Below, in pieces: positions 7,173 to 9,870 of a stretch of DNA of 9,870 nucleotides. The DNA lies in contig DAIESR010000133.1 of the NCBI GenBank assembly GCA_027346205.1, positions 1 to 9,870 on the forward strand. Direction: 5' to 3'. Below the pieces are notes generated by a model. It was not told where the DNA came from and searched no databases. It saw only the letters and a program-made list of their open reading frames with translations. The DNA comes from Beijerinckiaceae bacterium. GTDB taxonomy: Bacteria > Pseudomonadota > Alphaproteobacteria > Rhizobiales > Beijerinckiaceae. How positions within the stretch are numbered: the first letter of the stretch is position 1; each line of letters begins with the position of its first letter. The position numbers and the translations under genes were made by a program.

Positions 7173-7964
7173 ATGCGCAGACCGCGTTCGGTTCTCATCA
7201 CCGGGGCATCGAGCGGCATCGGCCGCGCGCTCGCCCTCGCCTATGCCGAGGAAGGCACACATCTCGCCTTGATCGGGCGCGACGAGACACGCCTCGCCGA
7301 AACCGCGGCAGCCGTCGCAACCAAAGGCGCAATCGCAAAGCCCGTCTCTCTCGATGTGCGCGACCGCGATACCATGAATGCCTGGATCACGTCGGCGGAT
7401 GCGCAACATCCGTTCGATCTCGTGATCGCCAATGCCGGCATCACCACGGGCCTTGCGCCCGATGCGCTCGCCGAGGACCCGCTAGCGGTGCGCGCCATCA
7501 TGGCGACCAATCTCATCGGCGTCTTGAATACGGTCGAGCCCTTGATCACGCCCATGTCCGAGCGCGGGCATGGACAAATCGCCTTTATCGGCTCCATCGC
7601 AGGGCTGCGTGGCCTGCATCATTCGCCCGCCTATTGCATGACCAAAGCCGCAGTCCATGCCTATGCGGATTCGCTGCGCGGCCGGCTCGAGCGGCGTGGA
7701 CTCTGTGTCAGTCTCGCCATCGTGGGCTTCGTCAAGACGCCATTGAACGATTCGATCACGGCGATGAAGCCGCTCGAGATCAGCGACAGGCGGGCGGCGG
7801 AGATCATCAAGAACGGGCTCGCCCACGGCAAGGCGACGATCGCCTTTCCCTGGCCACTCTATGCAGCCGCATGGCTCGGGCGCGCCCTGCCGGCACGGCT
7901 CTACGACAAGATCATGGCCCGGATCGACGCGAACGTACCAGAAACAAAAGAAAGGGTGCCGTGA
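7173..7964 (+). CDS. Short-chain dehydrogenase/reductase, probable 3-ketoacyl reductase
   Basis: Encodes 263 aa, starting one base after the previous stop, so translationally coupled. It is a classical SDR: cofactor loop TGASSGIG (10-17), NAG motif (87-89), and catalytic tetrad Asn113, Ser141, Tyr154 and Lys158 (YCMTK). An Arg at the end of strand 2 (GRDETR) suggests NADPH preference. In this operon the natural role is reduction of the 3-ketoacyl-ACP made by the ketosynthase to the (3R)-hydroxyacyl form. The C-terminus, about 214-245, carries a hydrophobic/amphipathic stretch (FPWPLYAAAWLGRALPARLYDKIM) absent from soluble FabG; similar tails occur in SDRs acting on lipids, so membrane association is possible. 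It could therefore instead reduce a lipid ketone such as 3-ketosphinganine. The family is secure, the substrate is inference. Confidence 0.9.
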   Translation: MRRPRSVLITGASSGIGRALALAYAEEGTHLALIGRDETRLAETAAAVATKGAIAKPVSLDVRDRDTMNAWITSADAQHPFDLVIANAGITTGLAPDALAEDPLAVRAIMATNLIGVLNTVEPLITPMSERGHGQIAFIGSIAGLRGLHHSPAYCMTKAAVHAYADSLRGRLERRGLCVSLAIVGFVKTPLNDSITAMKPLEISDRRAAEIIKNGLAHGKATIAFPWPLYAAAWLGRALPARLYDKIMARIDANVPETKERVP

Positions 7965-7974
7965 TAAGCACATC

Positions 7975-8012
7975 CGCGGAGCCATTCCGCGCTTGTTTCA
8001 TCCGGCTTTTTT
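7975..8012 (+). terminator. Possible rho-independent terminator after the SDR gene
   Basis: CGCGGA (7975-7980) and TCCGCG (7986-7991) form a perfect 6-bp GC-rich stem with a 5-base loop, beginning 10 bases after the SDR stop. The bases directly after it (CTTGTTT) are only moderately T-rich; a run of six T follows at 8007-8012, 15 bases past the stem. The geometry is therefore imperfect and termination may be partial. Confidence 0.4.
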
Positions 8013-8077
8013 GTGTTCAAGTCTCCGCCGATCTCAGCGATCGATCGGCTCCGCCACCTCATGACTTGCGGCACGCT

Positions 8078-8106
8078 AGAGCATTTTCCGATGAAGGACA
8101 TGCTCT
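8078..8106. repeat. Palindromic intergenic repeat, short copy
   Basis: AGAGCAT (8078-8084) and ATGCTCT (8100-8106) are perfect inverted repeats. TCC (8087-8089) and GGA (8096-8098) extend the stem after a small internal bulge. The left arm AGAGCATTTTCCGA matches, from memory, a family of abundant dispersed palindromes in intergenic regions of Hyphomicrobiales genomes; the full elements are longer, so this would be a shortened or degenerate copy. Assignment to that family is recollection; the hairpin itself is seen directly. It could also act as a transcript 3'-end stabiliser. Confidence 0.5.
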
Positions 8107-8112
8107 GTCCAT

Positions 8113-8143
8113 TTGAAAGAGAGCCTGCTTTCGAGCTGATAAC
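8113..8143 (+). promoter_or_regulatory. Weak promoter candidate for the glycosyltransferase gene
   Basis: TTGAAA (8113-8118, 5 of 6 matches to TTGACA) is followed after 19 bases by GATAAC (8138-8143, 4 of 6 matches to TATAAT). The spacer is longer than ideal. It lies about 165 bases upstream of the TTG start and just after the palindromic repeat. Confidence 0.2.
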
Positions 8144-8294
8144 GCAATGCGGCTATGCGGCCTGATCATGCCAAATCGACGCTGCGGCACTGCGGGCGGA
8201 TCGAGCTTATCGCTTCAGGCGCAAAACAGACGCGCTGCCAAAGCCTCACTTGGCATTCGCCTGGTCGAGATGAGCGGTCACGAAGAAAGGCTCC

Positions 8295-8301
8295 GGAAGG
8301 A
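8295..8301 (+). promoter_or_regulatory. Ribosome binding site supporting the TTG start of the glycosyltransferase
   Basis: GGAAGGA ends 8 bases before the TTG at 8310. The nearby ATG at 8302 is out of frame and reads only three codons (ATG CAT CCT) before a TGA that overlaps the TTG start. The TTG is therefore the best start for the membrane protein. Confidence 0.65.
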
Positions 8302-8309
8302 ATGCATCC

Positions 8310-9596
8310 TTGATCGTCATTGAATTCCTGCGGTTCGTTTTCGAGATCATTCTGACGCTCGCCATCCTGGGCCTCTTGTTCGTCGGCGGCAGTTTTCTCT
8401 GGCTGATCGCCATCAATATCATCGAACTCGTGACCGGCTCGCGCTGGCGCGTGCCGCTGCCGCCGGCGAGAATCGCGGACGCGGATCTGCCGCATGTCCT
8501 CGTGCAAATCCCCGCCTTCAATGAAGGCGAGATGACCGCCGACTCGCTGCGCGCTGCCGCCAATCTCGATTGGCCGCGCGAAAAGCTGCACATTCAGCTC
8601 CTCGACGATAGTACCGACGAGACATCCGCCCTGGCCGATTACGTTGCCCAAGAGCTTCGTGCCGAGGGCTTCGACGTCGTGCATCTGCGACGCGCAAACC
8701 GCAACGGCTACAAGGCCGGCGCTCTCGCGGCGGGGCTCGCCCAAAGCGATGCGCCGATCATCGCCATGCTCGACATCGATTTTCGGCCGCCGCGCAGCTG
8801 GCTGCGCGCGACCGTGCCCTTCCTGCTCGCCGATCCGCATGCGGGCTTTCTTCAATCGCGTTGCGAATTCTCTAATTATCGCACGAATTGGCTCACACGG
8901 GCACAAGGGCTCTTGCTCGACGCGCATTTCGCTATGGAACAAGCGACGCGCTACCGCGCCGGCTGGCTGTTTCAATTCAATGGCACGGGCGGGCTCTGGC
9001 GTCGTGAAGCGGTGAACGAGGCCGGCGGCTGGTCGGCGGACTCCCTCTGCGAAGACCTCGATCTCACCGTCCGCGCCGAGCTTACCGGCTGGCACGGAAT
9101 CTTCCTCATGGAGCCGCCCGTGCCCGGCCTCGTGCCCGAGCGCGTGCGCCATTGGCGCGTCCAGCAGCGCCGCTGGTCGAATGGCTTCGTGGAGGTCGCC
9201 CGTAAATTGCTCTCCAGAGTCTGGGCCTCGGACTGGACACTTGGCGGCAAGTTCTCGGCAAGCGCTCTGATTCTTATCCAGGCCTTTTATCCCTGCGCGG
9301 CGGTCGCGACGGTATCGTTTCTGATCTGCGTCGTGTTGAATAATTTCGACCCACGCCCCTACCTGCCGGTCTTGGGATTCATGGCGGTATTGATCACGCT
9401 CGTCGCCGTCGGCATGACATTCATGCCCTATCTCATCCTGCGGCGCGGGACGCTCTGGGAATATCTGAAGACAGTCACCTCGGTACCGCCGCTGATGGTC
9501 TATGTGAGTCTCTCCAACGCGCCCTCGATCGTGCAGACAATCTTCGGCCGACGCGAAACGTTCAAGCGTACACCGAAGGCAAAGCCCACGAGCTGA
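8310..9596 (+). CDS. Membrane GT2 glycosyltransferase, cellulose-synthase-like (CslA/CslC-type)
   Basis: Encodes 428 aa from a TTG start. One hydrophobic segment (about 10-38) precedes a cytosolic GT-A domain: PAFNE (68-72), DDSTDE (99-104), NGYKAGAL (132-139), the metal-binding DID (155-157), FNGTGG (223-228), ED (248-249, the TED-like general base) and QQRRW (285-289, the QxxRW motif of processive GT2 enzymes). Two or three further membrane segments follow (about 315-342, 352-378 and perhaps 390-408). The QIPAFNE and LLDDSTDET wording is that of plant CslA/CslC (glucomannan/xyloglucan backbone) synthases and their bacterial relatives, as opposed to BcsA, whose PilZ domain is absent. It transfers sugar from a nucleotide-sugar, either processively or onto a lipid acceptor. 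Sugar and acceptor cannot be read from sequence. It faces a sphingolipid-desaturase-like gene, so a glycolipid product is possible, but exopolysaccharide is an equal alternative. Confidence 0.9.
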   Translation: MIVIEFLRFVFEIILTLAILGLLFVGGSFLWLIAINIIELVTGSRWRVPLPPARIADADLPHVLVQIPAFNEGEMTADSLRAAANLDWPREKLHIQLLDDSTDETSALADYVAQELRAEGFDVVHLRRANRNGYKAGALAAGLAQSDAPIIAMLDIDFRPPRSWLRATVPFLLADPHAGFLQSRCEFSNYRTNWLTRAQGLLLDAHFAMEQATRYRAGWLFQFNGTGGLWRREAVNEAGGWSADSLCEDLDLTVRAELTGWHGIFLMEPPVPGLVPERVRHWRVQQRRWSNGFVEVARKLLSRVWASDWTLGGKFSASALILIQAFYPCAAVATVSFLICVVLNNFDPRPYLPVLGFMAVLITLVAVGMTFMPYLILRRGTLWEYLKTVTSVPPLMVYVSLSNAPSIVQTIFGRRETFKRTPKAKPTS

Positions 9597-9636
9597 GCCC
9601 GACAGATTTTCTCAAAGAAGCAGTGCGCGCGGGGCG

Positions 9637-9870
9637 CTACGTCTGTCGCGCCATATTCGCAGCACTGCGGTCGACGCGCGAGTAAAGCGTGTAGCGCCGA
9701 TCGAAGATGAAGCTAAAAAACAGCTTCGTCCAAGATTTATGCGTCTTGAGATGATCATAGAATTCCGGCGCCATCCGCTTCAAGGCCGGCAGACGCATCC
9801 ATGGCACCTCCGGAAAATCATGATGCTCATTATGATAGCCGATGTTGAGCGCCAGCGTGTTCAAGGGACC
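9637..9870 (-). CDS. Fatty acid desaturase, dihydroceramide delta-4 desaturase (DES1)-like, C-terminal part
   Basis: The last 77 residues of a gene that enters from the right edge; the reading frame stays open to base 9870, so the TTG at 9864 is an internal Leu codon and not a start. The fragment opens GPLNTLALNIGYHNEHHDFP: it contains the third histidine box HNEHH, which binds the di-iron centre of membrane desaturases, in the exact setting seen in eukaryotic sphingolipid delta-4 desaturases (GPLN..., GYHNEHHDFP). The later EFYDHLKTHKSWTKL and the YSRV near the end also echo the DES1 C-terminus (EYYDNL, SW, YSR). Such enzymes insert a trans-4 double bond in dihydroceramide. The first two histidine boxes lie outside the window. 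The gene converges on the glycosyltransferase with 40 bases between stops and no clear terminator. Membership in the desaturase family is certain; sphingolipid specificity is a strong family-based inference. Confidence 0.9.
   Translation of the reverse strand, partial: GPLNTLALNIGYHNEHHDFPEVPWMRLPALKRMAPEFYDHLKTHKSWTKLFFSFIFDRRYTLYSRVDRSAANMARQT

Larger units (their letters stand above)
7965..8309. other. 345-base intergenic region between the lipid cassette and the glycosyltransferase
   Basis: No gene is supported here on either strand; the ORFs that cross it are shadows of the flanking genes. It contains a hairpin followed by a T-run just after the SDR stop, a palindromic repeat near the middle, a weak promoter candidate, and a good ribosome site at its right end for the TTG-started glycosyltransferase. 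The arrangement suggests that the glycosyltransferase is transcribed separately from the five-gene cassette. Confidence 0.5.

Noticed and set aside
8166..9152. 328-codon open frame on the minus strand opposite the glycosyltransferase
   Set aside because: Its composition is that of an antisense shadow of a GC-rich gene, with no recognisable motif, while the plus strand carries a complete GT2 motif set over the same bases.
9862..9864. TTG as the start codon of the minus-strand desaturase
   Set aside because: The frame stays open to the window edge (Gly-Pro precede it) and the aligned family motif GPLN begins upstream, so this is an internal Leu codon.
1..9870. CRISPR array, tRNA, rRNA, insertion sequence or transposase
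   Set aside because: No regularly spaced repeats, no cloverleaf-like sequence recognised, and no transposase motifs or terminal repeats were seen.

Overview
The window is about 60% GC with tight gene packing, GC-rich third codon positions and mixed ATG/GTG/TTG starts. Together with a SUV3-type helicase of the kind found in Alphaproteobacteria, this points to an alphaproteobacterium, most likely in the Hyphomicrobiales/Rhizobiales (something like Beijerinckiaceae). The taxonomic call is inference; there is no rRNA or tRNA in the window.

Layout, left to right. (1) 38-748 (+): a two-domain GST-fold protein of the metaxin/FAX-like type. (2) 749-1155: a 407-base gap with no convincing gene. (3) 1156-4530 (+): a very large (1124 aa) SUV3-like DExH RNA helicase ending in a disordered acidic-then-basic tail. 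(4) 4531-4707: a probable promoter region. (5) 4708-7964 (+): a tightly coupled five-gene cassette coding for an atypical acyl carrier protein, a FabF/NodE-type ketosynthase, two single-hotdog MaoC-like proteins and an SDR ketoreductase. Junctions are 0, 5, -4 and +1 bases. (6) 7965-8309: a gap with a possible terminator, a palindromic repeat and a weak promoter candidate. (7) 8310-9596 (+): a membrane GT2 glycosyltransferase of the cellulose-synthase-like CslA/CslC type. (8) 9637-9870 (-): the C-terminal end of a membrane fatty-acid desaturase whose last 77 residues closely resemble eukaryotic dihydroceramide delta-4 desaturase (DES1/DEGS). It converges on the glycosyltransferase gene and runs off the window.

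How they may work together. The five-gene cassette supplies a dedicated carrier, condensing enzyme, ketoreductase and two-subunit dehydratase, i.e. an elongation cycle lacking only an enoyl reductase. Next to it lie a lipid- or polysaccharide-type glycosyltransferase and a sphingolipid-desaturase-like enzyme. The simplest reading is an accessory lipid locus making a special acyl chain, possibly for a glycosylated (sphingo)lipid. That link rests on neighbourhood and family resemblance only: no serine palmitoyltransferase or ceramide synthase is visible here. The helicase and GST-like genes look like unrelated housekeeping neighbours.
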